Assembly: GCF_036588685.1 (NCBI RefSeq)
Contig: NC_086382.1
Location: 59,476,987 to 59,540,986, forward strand
Length of the DNA stretch: 64,000 nt
Direction: 5' to 3'
Source of the DNA: Mytilus trossulus
Taxonomy: Eukaryota > Mollusca > Bivalvia > Mytilida > Mytilidae
Shown here: one piece after another, positions 11,700 to 24,419 of the stretch
Numbering within the stretch: the first letter of the stretch is position 1
Layout of the letters: the number at the start of each line of letters is the position of its first letter
The notes under the pieces: model-generated
What the model saw: the letters and a program-made list of their open reading frames with translations, nothing else
What the model was told of the DNA's origin: nothing
Database searches by the model: none
Translations under genes and position numbers: made by a program

Positions 11700-11862
11700 A
11701 TATATATATATGTTTACATGCACACGTATAAAAATTGTGGTTTTTATCCATCACAATCATAGGTTTGAACGTAGTTTTCAATTTAGACTTGTTTATATAA
11801 TTTGCGAAAGCAAATTTAAAGATCTAACATTGTTTGGTTGATGTTTAGACCAGTTGTATATA
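11700..11862 (+). mobile_element. SINE-associated 3' tail fragment
   Basis: The part 'gcaaatttaaagatctaaca' to 'gttgatgtttagaccagttg' is the tail of the SINE seen complete at 42,080-42,345. The preceding 'acatgcacacgtataaaaat' block recurs at 38,268-38,350. It ends in a TA-rich run next to the Helitron. Confidence 0.6.
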
Positions 11863-12610
11863 TCTATAATACTAAAATTACGAGGTCAGCCGTCATCACG
11901 TAAAAACGACGAATCACAGAATTCAACTTTATATATAACTAATATAGTACAAAGGTGTAGATTAAAAATTACACCACTCCAGGCCCTTTTGTTTTCCACG
12001 TAATTAAAATTGCCAATAATTAAGAAGTTCCGGGTCGAGTCCGATACCGATACCAATAGTATATTCACCTGTTACCTATTACCTTATCTGATCTTATCTG
12101 TACGTTCCGTATCTGACAGGCGCACCACCAAACGGTGTATTCAGGATTAATATGCTATATATACGGGTCATAATCACAAGGTTGACACTACTAAATTGTC
12201 AAATTGTTACCTTTTGTAGTATTTTAATCAGTAAGACTTTCTAAGATAACAATACGAATATTAAAAATCTGGACTAAAAATAAGGCGTATAGGTACAGTT
12301 TTCTATTTGTTAGTGGGCATGACGTAAAACTGCGAAACAAAGAATTTAACTTTATTTATAACTAATATAGGACAATGCTGTTGACTCCATTCCAGGACCT
12401 ATTGTTTTCCAAATAATAAATATTACCAATAATTGATAAGTTCCAGTTCGACGGGTTCAAACAGAAAGATTTGAAAGCAGAGAAAAATGCCGTGTATCTT
12501 ATAATCGACATGACTTTATCAGATGACATTATTAATACTAAAATAAGGCTTGTGCATAGTTATATACATTAATTCAGTCACGGACCCGTGCGATCACGGG
12601 TGTGTTCTAG
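11863..12610 (+). mobile_element. Non-autonomous Helitron, left-arm copy
   Basis: The element begins TCTATAATACTAAAAT and ends CTAG followed by T. A perfect 7-bp stem ACCCGTG/CACGGGT with loop CGAT lies about 8 bp before the end. TC start, CTRR end and a 3' subterminal hairpin are Helitron hallmarks. Two internal similar segments (about 11,915-12,035 and 12,340-12,460, each with 'ccaataatt' and 'aagttcc') show an internal duplication. The second copy is at 51,375-52,072, inverted. It carries no coding capacity. Confidence 0.7.
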
Positions 12611-13454
12611 TATATATATATATATATCCACTAACTATCCACTAACTATATATCTATGTCCTTACTATACATCTATCACATCACGTAATCTATCACTACA
12701 CTTTATATCACCAATCACCACTTTATATTAATATCACCACACTGAATATATATATATCACCACTTTATAAATCAATAACTGCTTTATAATTCAATCAACA
12801 CACTATATATAACTAAAACCACTGTATATAACTATCACTGTTCTGTATAAATATCAATTTGTACAATACTGTATAAATTAACCACCAAAAGATGTTTATA
12901 TTTGTATCTCTCTGAATTTCTTTCCATACTATAGACCTCAACTGCCTCCCTTTATATGTTTATGGCTTCACTGTTTATATTCATCGCCTTGCTAGATATC
13001 TTTTAGGTAGCTTCACATATCTCTTCCCACAATTCATATATCTATCACCTATCATTATACACCAATCACCCCACTTTATATATCTATCACCTCACTGTTG
13101 TCTTTCACCATACTATATATATGCATCACCACTCTTTATAAAGCTGTCACCACACTTTATATCTAGCACCGCACTTTATTTATCTATCACATCACAGTTT
13201 TACCTATCATCTCTCTTTATATTTGTATCACCATACTGAATATATCTAGCACCTCTCTCTATATATATGACTTTACTACATTCTTGTAATCATGCACATG
13301 TTCTATGTACATGAAAATAGGAATATGGTATAATGAATGTTGGTCAAACAACCTTATTGAATACATGTATATATCCTTTAGTAACACATTTTTATAGTGA
13401 CTATTTTAACACATGAAATTTCATTTTTACCATACCACACACTGCATATCTATT

Positions 13455-16400
13455 GCTACAGTCTCTTTATCTATTACCATACTCTCAATATCTATCACTA
13501 CATCCCTTTGTGTATTACCACATTATAAACACCTATCTCATGGTATATATCAATCACTACACTCTATAATTATCATCATACTGTTTATATCTAAAACTTA
13601 ATTGATATCTCAATGACCTGAGTAAATATTTAACACCCCAATTGAAACATCTTTCACCTTTCTTCATATATCTATCATCTTACTTGATACATTTATCACC
13701 TCACTTTATATATTTAGCACTTCACTATAGCTATATATATTGATATTGATATCCTCACTATATATACATATGTATATCAATCACATCACTTTATTTATAT
13801 ATCTATCACCTCACTTTATATATCTATCACCTCACTTTATATATCTATCACCTAACTTTACATATTTTCCCCTTAACTTTAAACATCTGTCACAACAATG
13901 TATATCTATCACCACACCTTGTATATCTATCACCACACTTTGTATATTTATCACCTCATTTTATATATCCATCACCACGATTTTCATATCTATCATCACA
14001 CTTAATATATCTATCATCACACTTAATATATTTATCACCTCACTATATATACATCTATCACCACACTGTTTATATGTCACAACACTATATATCTATCACC
14101 ACACTTTGTATATCTATCACCTCACTATATACATCTATCACCACACTGTTCATATGTCACAACACTATATATCTATCACCACACTTTGTTTATCTATCAC
14201 CACCCAATATACATCTATCACCACACTGTTCATATGAAACAACACTTTATATAACTATCACCACACTCTAAATATATATCACTACACTTAATATATCTAT
14301 CACCACACTTTATCACCACACTTTATATATCTATCACCCCACTTTATATATCTATCACCACACTATTCATATGTCAAAACACTTTATGTATCTATCACCA
14401 CACTTTGTATACCTATCACCACCCTATATACATCTATCACCACACTGTTCTTATGTCAAAACACTATATATCTATCACCACACTTTGTTAATCTATCACC
14501 ACCCAATATACATCTACCACCACACTGTTCATATGTAACAACACTTTATATAACTATCACCACACTTTAAATATCTATCACTACACTAAACATATCTTTC
14601 ACCACACTTTATATATCTATCACCACACTATTCATATGTCAAAACACTTTATGTATCTATCACCAAATTAAATACATCTATCACCACACTGTTCATATGT
14701 CATAACACTTTATGTATCTATCACCTCATTTTATATATCCATCAACACAATTTTTATATCTATCATCACACTTAATATATCTATCATTAAACTTAATATA
14801 TTTATCACCTCACTAAATACATCTATCACCACACTTTGTATATCTATCACCACCCTATATACATCTATCACCACACTGTTATTATGTAACAACACTATAT
14901 ATCTATCACCACACTTTGTTTATCTATCACCACCCAATATACATCTATCACCACACTGTTCATATGTAACAACACTTTATATAACTATCACCACACTCTA
15001 AATATCTATCACTACACTTAATATGTCTATCACCACACTTTATATATCTATCACCTCACTTTATATATCTATCACCACACTATTCATATGTCAAAACACT
15101 TTATGTATCTATCACCACACTTTGTATATCTATCACCACCCTATATACATCTACCACCACACTGTTCTTATGTTCCAACACTATATATCTATCACCACAC
15201 TTTGTTTATCTATCACCACCCAATATACATCTATCACCCCACTGTTCATATGTAACAACACTTTATATAACTATCACCACAATCTAAATATCTATCACTA
15301 CACTTATTATATCTATCACCACACTTTATATATCTATCACCCCACTTAATATATCTATCACCACACTATTCATATGTCAAAACACTTTATGTATCTATTA
15401 CCACACTTTGTATATCTATTACCACCCTATATACATCTATCACCACACTGTTCTTATGTTACAACACTATATATCTATCACCACACTTTGTTTATCTATC
15501 ACCACCCAATAAACATCTATCACCACACTGTTCATATGTAACAACACTTTATATAACTATCACCACACTCTAAATATCTATCACTACACTTAATATATCT
15601 ATCACCACACTTTATATATCTATCACCCCACTTTATATATCTATCACCTCACTTTATATATCTATCACCACACTATTCATATGTCAAAACACTTTATGTA
15701 TCTATCACCACACTTTGTATATCTATCACCACCCTATATACATCTATCACCACACTGTTCTTATGTTACAACACTATATATCTATCACCACACTTTGTTT
15801 ATCTATCACCACCCAATAAACATCTATCACCACACTGTTCATATGTAACAACACTTTATATAACTATCACCAAACTCTAAATATCTATCACTACACTTAA
15901 TATAACTATCACCACACTTTATATATCTATCACCCCACTTTATATATCTATCACCTCACTTTATATATCTATCACCACATTATTCATATGTCAAAACACT
16001 TTATGTATCTATCACCACACTTTGTATATCTATCACCACCCTATATACATCTACCACCACACTGTTCTTATGTTCCAACACTATATATCTATCACCACAC
16101 TTTGTTTATCTATCACCACCCAATATACATCTATCACCCCACTGTTCATATGTAACAACACTTTATATAACTATCACCACACTCTAAATATTTATCACTA
16201 CACTTAATATATCTATCACCACACTTTATATATCTATCACCACACTGTTCTTATGTTACAACACTATATATCTATCACCACACTTTGTTTATCTATCACC
16301 ACCAAATATACATCTATCACCACACTGTTCATATGTAACAACACTTTATATAACGATCACCACACTCTAAATATCTATCACTACACTTAATATATCTATC

Positions 16401-17800
16401 ACCACACTTTATATATCTATCACCCCACTTTATATATCTTTCACCACACTATTCATATGTCAAAACACTTTATGTATCTATCACCAAATTATATACATAT
16501 ATCACCACACTATTCATATGTCATAACACTTTATGTATCTTTCACCACACTTTGTATATCTATCACACCTCACTTTATATATCCATCAACACACTTTTTA
16601 TATCTATCATCACACTTTATATATCTATCACCACATTTCATTTATCTATCACCACACTTTATATATCCATCAACACACTTTTTATATCTATCATCACACT
16701 TTATATATCTATCACCTCACTATATATATCTATCACCACACTTTGTTTATCTATCACCACCCAATATACATCTATCACCACACTGTTCATATGTCACAAC
16801 ACTTTATATATCTATCACCACACTCTAAATATCTATCACCACACTTAATATATCTATCACCACACTTCATTTATCTATCACCACACTTTTCATATTTATC
16901 ACCACACTGCATATCTATCACCACACTATTCATATGTCAAAACACTTCATGTATCTATCACTAAATTATATACATCTATCACCACACTGTTCATATGTCA
17001 ACTAGCTTTATGTATCTATCATCACATTTTATATACAGTCTCTTTATCTTTTACCATACTCTCAATATCTATCACTAAGTCCCTTTGTGTATTACCACAT
17101 TATAAACACCTATCACCTAACTATCAGTTCACGGTATATATCAATCACTTCACTCTATAATTATCATCATACTGTTTATATCTAAACCTTAATTGATATA
17201 TCAATGACCTGAGTAAATATTTAACACCACAATTGATACATCTTCCACCTTTCTTCATATATCTATCATCTTACTTGATACATTTATCATCTCAATTAAT
17301 ATATTAAGCACTTCACTATAGCTATATATATTGATGTCCTCACTGTATATACATATATATATCTATCACCTCACTTTATATAACTATCACCTAACTTTAC
17401 ATATTTTCCACATAACTTTAAACATCTGTCACCACAATGTATATCTATCACCACACCTTGTATATCTATCACCACACTTTGTATATTTATCACCTCATTT
17501 TATATATCCATCACCATGATTTTTATATCTATCATCACACTTAATATATCTATCATCACACTTAATATATTTATCACCTCACTATATACATCTATCACCA
17601 CACTGTTCATATATCACAACACTATATATCTATCACCACACTTTGTATATCTATTACCACCCTATATACATGTATCATCACACTGTTCATATGTCACAAC
17701 ACTTTATATAACTATCACCACACTCTAAATATCTATCACCATACTTAATATATCTATCACCACACTTGATATATCTATCACCACACTTTATATATCTATC
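13455..17800 (+). repeat. 3.6-kb tandem duplication inside left arm
   Basis: The segment starting 'cagtctctttatct' at 13,459 recurs at 17,037. The following ~700 bp, including 'ccctttgtgtattaccacat', 'aatgacctgagtaaatattt' and 'cacttcactatagctatata', match in order, an offset of about 3,580 bp. The duplicated unit contains most of satellite A with its higher-order repeats. Confidence 0.8.
14530..16360 (+). repeat. Higher-order repeat, ~286/307-bp period
   Basis: The marker 'atatgtaacaacactttata' occurs at 14,531, 14,962, 15,248, 15,534, 15,841, 16,148 and 16,331. Spacings of 286, 286, 307 and 307 differ by exactly one 21-bp monomer, and neighbouring variant monomers repeat in the same order. 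This is a nested satellite as produced by unequal exchange. Confidence 0.8.
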
Positions 17801-18529
17801 ACCACACTTTATATATCTATCACATTATTCATATGTCAAAACACTTTATGTATCTATCCCCAAATTATATACATCTATCACCACACTGTTCATATGTCAC
17901 CTAATTAATGTATCTATCATCACATTTTGTATATCTATCACATAACTTTGTATATCTTTCACCTCACTTTATACAAATATCACCCACTGTGCAATGTCAC
18001 CAAACTATGCATATCTTTCATCTCACTTTATATATCTATCACCTCATTTTATATATGTATGGCCTCGCTGAAAATATCTCATTGACTACACTGTTTATAC
18101 TTTTTCACCACATTTTATATATGTATCTATTACCTCACTGCACTGTTTAAATCAATTACAACACCATCAATACTTGTCACCAGCCAGTATATATCTTAAT
18201 ACTATTCTCACTCAGCAATAGTGATGGTAAAGTTTTTTTAGAAAATGATACTCAATAAAATATATATATAGTGTGCTGGTTGATATATTCCACTATTGCT
18301 ACAGTCACTGTATTCATCACCACACTCTCCATATCTATCCCAACACTCTCAATAGCTATCCCAATACTATGATTATCTATCACTACACTCTACATTCCAA
18401 AGCCAACAGTCGTCATTATGTATATCATAATTGTCTGTATTTATATCATAATAGCCTCTATTTTTTTTATTGAGTTAAGCCTGCCAATTGATATTTTATC
18501 GTGCGTTTTGCTATGTTGTGATGTCATGC

Positions 18530-18870
18530 TATTGTTTCAGAAAAAGGGAGAAGGTTTTGTACCATTAAAACTTTTTATCCCCCTGCAAAATTTTTCACCT
18601 GTCCTTAGTCAGGAATCTGATGTACAGTAGTTGTCGTTTGTTTATGTAATTTATACATGTTTCTCGTTTCTTTTTTTTTTATATAGATTAGACTGTTGGT
18701 TTTCCTGTTTGAATGGTTTTACACTTGTAATTTGGAGCCCTTTACAGCTTGTTGTTCAGTATGAGTCAAGTCTCCGTGTTGAAGGCCCTACATTGACCTA
18801 TAATGGTTTAATTTTTTAAATTGTTATTTGGATGGAGAGTTGTCTCATTGGCACTCACACCACATATTCA
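18530..18870 (+). repeat. Interspersed repeat insertion between satellites A and B
   Basis: Contains 'gtcgtttgtttatgtaattt', 'gattagactgttggttttcc' and 'gagagttgtctcattggcac'. The same family occurs inverted at 25,145-25,430 and 50,085-50,370. It has no counterpart at the mirrored place near 33.2-33.5 kb. Confidence 0.65.
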
Positions 18871-20940
18871 TATATCTATCTATATATATCATAACAATCT
18901 CTATGTATATCCCCACATAATAAACACCTATCATCTTACTTTATTTATCCATCACCTCACTTTATATATCAATCACTACAAACTCTATATATCTATCCAC
19001 ATACTTTCGATATCTATCCCAACACTCTCTATATCTATCCCCATGCTTTTGATATCAATCCCCACAATCTCTATATCTTTCTCCTCAGTCTCTATGTATA
19101 TGTCCTCACTATATAAAACCTACTCCATTACTTTATTAATCAATCATCTTACTTTATAAATCAATCACATTCTCTCTTTGATTATCATCAGACTTTCTAC
19201 ATCTTTCCCACAGTTTCTATGTTTATTGCCACATGATATTTAATCTACCACCTTAATAAACATACATATCACCTTAATTTATTTATCAATCACCTCACTA
19301 CATATATCAATCACCACACAATCTCTATATCTATCCTCATACTCTCTATCCCCACAGAGTTATGCATACTTTCAAATAATAAACACTGATCACCTTATTT
19401 TGTATACCTATTACCTCACTTTATATATCAATCACCACATTCTCTATATCTATCCCCATGATCTCTGCATCTATCACCCACTCTCTATATCTACACCAAC
19501 AGTCTCTATGTATATCTCCACATATTAAATACCTTTTCACTTTAATTTATTTATCAATCACCTCACTTTATATATCAATCACCACACACTCTCTATATCT
19601 ATCCACATACTCTCTATATCCACCACAAATGTCTCTCTGTATATATCCATATATTAAACACCTATCACTTTACTTTATTTATCAATCAACTCACTTTATG
19701 TATAAATCACCACACACTCTCTTTATCTATCCACATACTCTCTATATCCACCACAAATGTCTCTCTGTATATATCCATATATTAAACACCTATCACCTTA
19801 CTTTATTTATCAATCACCTCACTTTATGTATAAATCACCACACTCTCTATATCTATCCACATACTCTCTATATTCACCACAAATGTCTCTCTGTATATAT
19901 CCACATATTAAACACCTATCACCTTACTTTATTTATCAATCACCTCACTTAATATATAAATCACCACACTCTCTCTATATCTATCCACATACTCTCTATA
20001 TCCACCACAAATGTCTCTCTGTATATATCCACATATTAAACACCTATCACCTTACTTTATTTATCAATCACCTCACTTAATATATAAATCACCACACTCT
20101 CTCTATATCTATCCACATACTCTCTATATCCACCACAAATGTCTCTCTGTATATATCCACATATTAAACACCTATCACCTTACTTTATTTATCAATCACC
20201 TCACTTAATATATAAATCACCACACTCTCTATAATTATCCCCATAATCATTGTATCTATCCCCACAATCTCTATGTATATCACAACATTATAAACACCGA
20301 TCAATTTACTTTATTTATCAATCACCTCACTTTAAACATGTTATACATCAATCACCACACTCTCTTTGTTTATCCCCATATTTTATATCCACCCCCAAAT
20401 TCTATGTTTATCTGCACATAATAAACACCTATCACCTTACTTTATTTATCAATCACCTCACTTTATATATCAATCACCATATTCTCTATTTCTATCTCCA
20501 TGATCTTTGTATATACCCCCACAATTTCTATGTATATCACAACATTATAAACAGCTATCACTTTTCTTTATTTAACAAACACCTCACTTTTTTTGTTTAT
20601 CCCTATATTCTATATGTACCCCGAAAGTCTATGTGTATCTGTACATAATAAAAACCTATCACCTTACTTTATTTATCAATCACCTCACTTTATATATCAA
20701 TCACCACATTCTCTATATCTATCCCCATGATCTCTGTATCTATCCCCCACAATCTCAATGTATATCACTACACTATATACACCTGTGCCTTTAGTTAAAA
20801 TACCAATCACCTCACTTTGTAAATCAATCATTTCATTTTATATGTATCACCTCACTCAAAATATCTATCACCTCACTGTTTATATTTTCACCTCAATTTG
20901 TATATTATGTCTTTCACACCACTGGTTATATCTCTCAAAG
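18870..20940 (+). repeat. Satellite B, left arm, with 127-bp higher-order repeat
   Basis: Units have the style 'cactctctatatctatccac' and 'ttactttatttatcaatcac'. Between 19,600 and 20,220 the marker 'ccacaaatgtctctctgtat' starts at 19,623, 19,751, 19,877, 20,005 and 20,133, spacings 126-128 bp, so five near-identical higher-order units. The mirrored satellite lies at 30,850-33,130. Open frames here are repeat artefacts. Confidence 0.85.
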
Positions 20941-21079
20941 CCCTATTTATACCAATTTCAAAGTGGATATGAGCATAATAATAATCCACTTTTCTGTACA
21001 GAAATCTGTTTATGTGTTTTTAGATTTTAAACTAAAAATTACTCAATGTGACACCTATCATTGTTATTTTTTTCTTCAG

Positions 21080-21129
21080 AAAAGGGAAACTAGATATTTG
21101 AGAGATAGGAAATAGAAGAAAAGGAAAAG
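21080..21129 (+). ncRNA. Exon-like 50-bp cassette, copy 1
   Basis: Preceded by 'attttttttcttcag' and followed by 'gtaatc', so both borders look like splice sites. All three frames contain stops within the 50 bases, so it would be non-coding. Transcription is inferred, not seen. The equivalent segment is deleted from the right arm. Confidence 0.35.
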
Positions 21130-21439
21130 GTAATCTTCATTGATATTGATAGTATTATACATATGAATGTAAAGAGTTAATTAGCAATCAAACAATCCTG
21201 GTTGAAATGAAATAATTGAAAAAATTTTTTTTTTAAAGAATAACTGCTCAAAATGTCATGCAATATTTTATGTAAATATCATGTCAGGTAACTTTTCAAT
21301 AAAAGTAGCAAATATGGTATACTAACTGTGGGTCAATGATTCTTACATTCAAGATGAGTAAACCTTATAAATATATTGCTTCAGTGTTATTGTACTTGTA
21401 GCATTGTCTACATAATACATCTGCTGGAACACACATAAT

Positions 21440-22320
21440 GTATATACCACCACATATTATGTATCTACTACATCACATGATATAATTATGGCCACATATA
21501 ATATAGCTACCACCACACATAATCAACCACCACACTATTTTGTTGATCACCACACTGTTTGTCTATCAACTCACTGTGTTTATATATCACCACACTATGT
21601 TTGTCTATCATCTCACTATTGCCTATCACCACACTATTGTCTATCATCACACTATGTTTGTCTATCACCACTCTTTGTTTGTCTATTACCACACTGTGTT
21701 TGTCTATCACCACACTATGTTTGTATATCACATGTTTGTCTATCACCACACTATGTATATATAGCACCACACTTTGTTTGTCTATCACCACACTATGTTT
21801 GTCTATCACCACACTATGTTTATTTATCATTACAGTATGTTTGTCTATCACCACACTATGTTTGTCAATCACCACACTATGTTTGTCTATCACCTTACTA
21901 ATGTCTATCACCACACTGTGTTTATCTATCACCACACTATGTTTGTCTATCACCACACTATGTTTTTCTATCACCTCATTATTGTCTATCACCACTGTGT
22001 GTATATCTATCACCACACTATGTTTGTCAATCGACACACTTTGTTTGTCTATTACCTCACTATTGTCTATCACCACACTGTATATCTATCACCACACTAT
22101 GTTTGTCTATCACAACACTGTGTTTGTCTATCACCACACTGTATATCTATCACCACACTATGTTTGTCTATCACCACACTGTGTTCATAAATTACCACAC
22201 TATGTTTTTCTATCACCACACTATGTTTGTCTATCACCACACTGTGTTCATAAATTACCACACTATGTTTTTCTATCACCACACTATGTTTGTCTATCAC
22301 CACACTACACTATATACACC
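21440..22320 (+). repeat. Satellite C: 'tttgtctatcaccacactatg' array, left arm
   Basis: A 21-bp unit related to satellite A but with 'tatgtttgtctatcaccaca'. About 40 units, slightly diverged. Forward and reverse frames both stay open, which explains apparent proteins such as repeats of VVIDKHS on the minus strand. A short remnant of the same variant is at 30,355-30,480 in the right arm. Confidence 0.88.
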
Positions 22321-22608
22321 TGTGCCTTTAGTTAAAATACCAATCACCTCACTTTGTAAATCAATCATTTCATTTTATATGTATCACCTCACTCAAAATA
22401 TCTATCACCTCACTGTTTATATTTTCACCTCAATTTGTCTATCACACCACTGGGTATATCTCTCAAAGCACCCTATTTATACCAATTTCAAAGTGGATAT
22501 GAGCATAATAATAATCCACTTTTCTATACAGAAATCTGTTTGTGTGTTATTAGATTTTAAACTAAAAATTACTCAATGTGACACCTATCATTGTTATTTT
22601 TTTTTCAG

Positions 22609-22658
22609 AAAAAGGAAACTAAATATTTGAGAGATAGAAAATAGAAGAAAAGGAAAAG
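22609..22658 (+). ncRNA. Exon-like 50-bp cassette, copy 2
   Basis: Nearly identical to 21,080-21,129, again with 'tttttttttcag' before and 'gtaatc' after. Conservation of both borders in the two copies may simply reflect recent duplication. Confidence 0.35.
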
Positions 22659-23125
22659 GTAATCTTCATTTTTATTTATTTGTCTATCACCACACTATGT
22701 TTGTCTATTACTTTAGTATGTTTGTCTATCACAACACTTTATATTTTAATCATCACAGTTTTCATATTCACCAACACATTCTTATAACCAATACTAGATA
22801 AAAAGAAATAGTTATGATTAAGCCTTGTTTTCTCCCTATATTGACATTTCATAAAAAAGGTAAATCATGGTTCTTTGAAATGCATTTCTAATGAAAAAAT
22901 GATTTGAACTTTTCATTTAAATGATTGATCTCTCAAATGAATTGTATTTCTGCATTACAAATTTTACAATTTGATACAATCTGGGGATTATTTGCTGTCT
23001 TTGCATTGATGAAACACTCCTATTTACTCTCAGATGGAAAATAAATGTCAACTGTTTGAGACATTTAAATTTTGTATTGTATTAGACTAATTATTTATTC
23101 AACTGAACCATATATTGTTTTGTAG

Positions 23126-23255
23126 GTTAATCAAGATTTAGTGCTGGCCACACACTTAAGAAAGAATAAGAACAAGAATGTCTTTACAGAATAGGGGAGA
23201 CTATTTTACTGCACTTAGATTTGTGTTTTTGTTATAATTAACTGATATTGTAATT
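23126..23255 (+). ncRNA. Exon-like segment at inner edge of left arm
   Basis: Starts after 'tattgttttgtag'. The mirror copy starts at 30,082 (minus) after 'ttattttttag', so an acceptor-like border is kept in both arms although the surrounding sequence has diverged. No long frame. The extent to the right is uncertain; an AATAAA lies near 23,601. Confidence 0.3.
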
Positions 23256-24419
23256 TGTCCTTGGATAAAATATCTGCAATGTGGAGGACAACTGAACTGT
23301 GTTCTTATATATTGAAGACCTACAATGATTTAAATGCATGAACTTTATACTACTGGAAAATGGTTATCATTAAAGTAACAAACACAGAATTTATTTACAT
23401 GTATAAAATGTTATCTGAAAGGTGAAAGGTGAAAGTAAACAGATTCCTGGTTGTTTGAATACAAATCAAAGCAGTTGTATTGTGTAGTTTAGAATATATT
23501 TACGTTGTTTATGCATTTATATATTGGAATATTTAGAATTGTACAATATGTTTAATTTTCTAAAACCTTCGTTCTATGTTATGTAGGTTTGATTTTCATG
23601 AAATAAAAAGTTCTAAAATTTTATTATTACTTTTACTTAATATCAATGTGATTATTTTCCAGCAACAATTGCTATATGATTGCTTTTCTATATATATAAT
23701 GAAATTCTTCATCACTTTATTGACAAGAACTAAATATTGTGTCTATGATGATAATAAGAAATTGTAAACAGTCTTATGATAGGGAGACTTGGAATATCTT
23801 GAAATGGTTGTATATTAAACTCATGAAATAGAGTTATTGGTTTCCGAAATTTTTCAGATAATTCCGGAGGGAACATCTACAATCTTTTATGAACATTTTA
23901 TATATTACCGACTGTAAGACATAGGTACTTTAGTCAGGGTGAAATATCCAAAAGACACTTACATAGTAGGGTGTATTATTGATATTTGAGCGGGAACATC
24001 AACAATGCATCATACACAGTTCTATGGTATTTTTCTAAATGCAGGAGAGATATATATATAGGTACACTATTATGGATGATATTCTCCATGAAAATTTATT
24101 CAGTAGCTGCAAGTGTCGAACTACGATGACATCTACAATGCTTCATACACATTTGATATTTACTAACTGTAAGGGATATATAGGTTTATTAGTAAGGATG
24201 AAATGAACATTTATACAGTAGGCTGCAAGTGTTGATATTTAAGAGGGAAAATCTACAATCCTTCATACACATTTTGTATTTTACCGACTGCATGACATAT
24301 AAGAAATGACAGAAATATGAAATATTTCCAGGAAAATTATAAAGCTGTGGTTTGTGCTCATAGTTGAAGTCCGTACTGTGACCTTTAGTTGTTAATTTCT
24401 GTGTCAATTTGGTTTCTTG

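Larger units (their letters stand above)
11250..18160 (+). repeat. Satellite A: 21-bp 'ctatcaccacactttatatat' array, left arm
   Basis: The core period is 21 bp, with variants caccccac, cacctcac, 'cactgttcatatgtcacaac' and 'cacccaatatacatctat'. Since 21 is a multiple of three, all forward frames stay open over long stretches and give heptapeptide-repeat pseudo-proteins (YIYHHTL, SITTLYI, YLSPHFI type). These are not genes: no start context, no unique sequence, and all three frames are open together. The array is interrupted at 11.70-12.61 kb by inserted elements and around 13.26-13.46 kb by a unique block shared with the other arm. Confidence 0.92.
20758..22668 (+). repeat. Direct duplication of a ~370-bp block around a cassette
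   Basis: The block 'cactatatacacctgtgcct ... ggaaaaggtaatcttcatt' at 20,766-21,140 recurs at 22,305-22,668 with few differences. Satellite C lies between the copies. Confidence 0.85.
10227..23255 (+). repeat. Left arm of the giant inverted repeat
   Basis: The outer 0.4 kb matches the right arm almost base for base (for instance around 10,447-10,680 against 45,640-45,890). The satellite interior aligns only in order and family. Inner homology fades after 'gcacttagatttgtgttttt' near 23,230-23,255. Arm-specific events are a Helitron (11,863-12,610), a 3.6-kb tandem duplication and an interspersed-repeat insertion (18.5-18.87 kb). Confidence 0.85.

Noticed and set aside
14000-16400. Regular repeats resembling a CRISPR array
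   Set aside because: Repeats are contiguous with no unique spacers, in a eukaryotic genome; it is a satellite.
11110-22630. Many plus-strand ORFs (60-258 codons) with YIYHHTL / SITTLCL / YLSPHFI repeats
   Set aside because: All come from 21-bp satellite units, open in several frames at once and on both strands (21,507-22,076 minus), without unique sequence.
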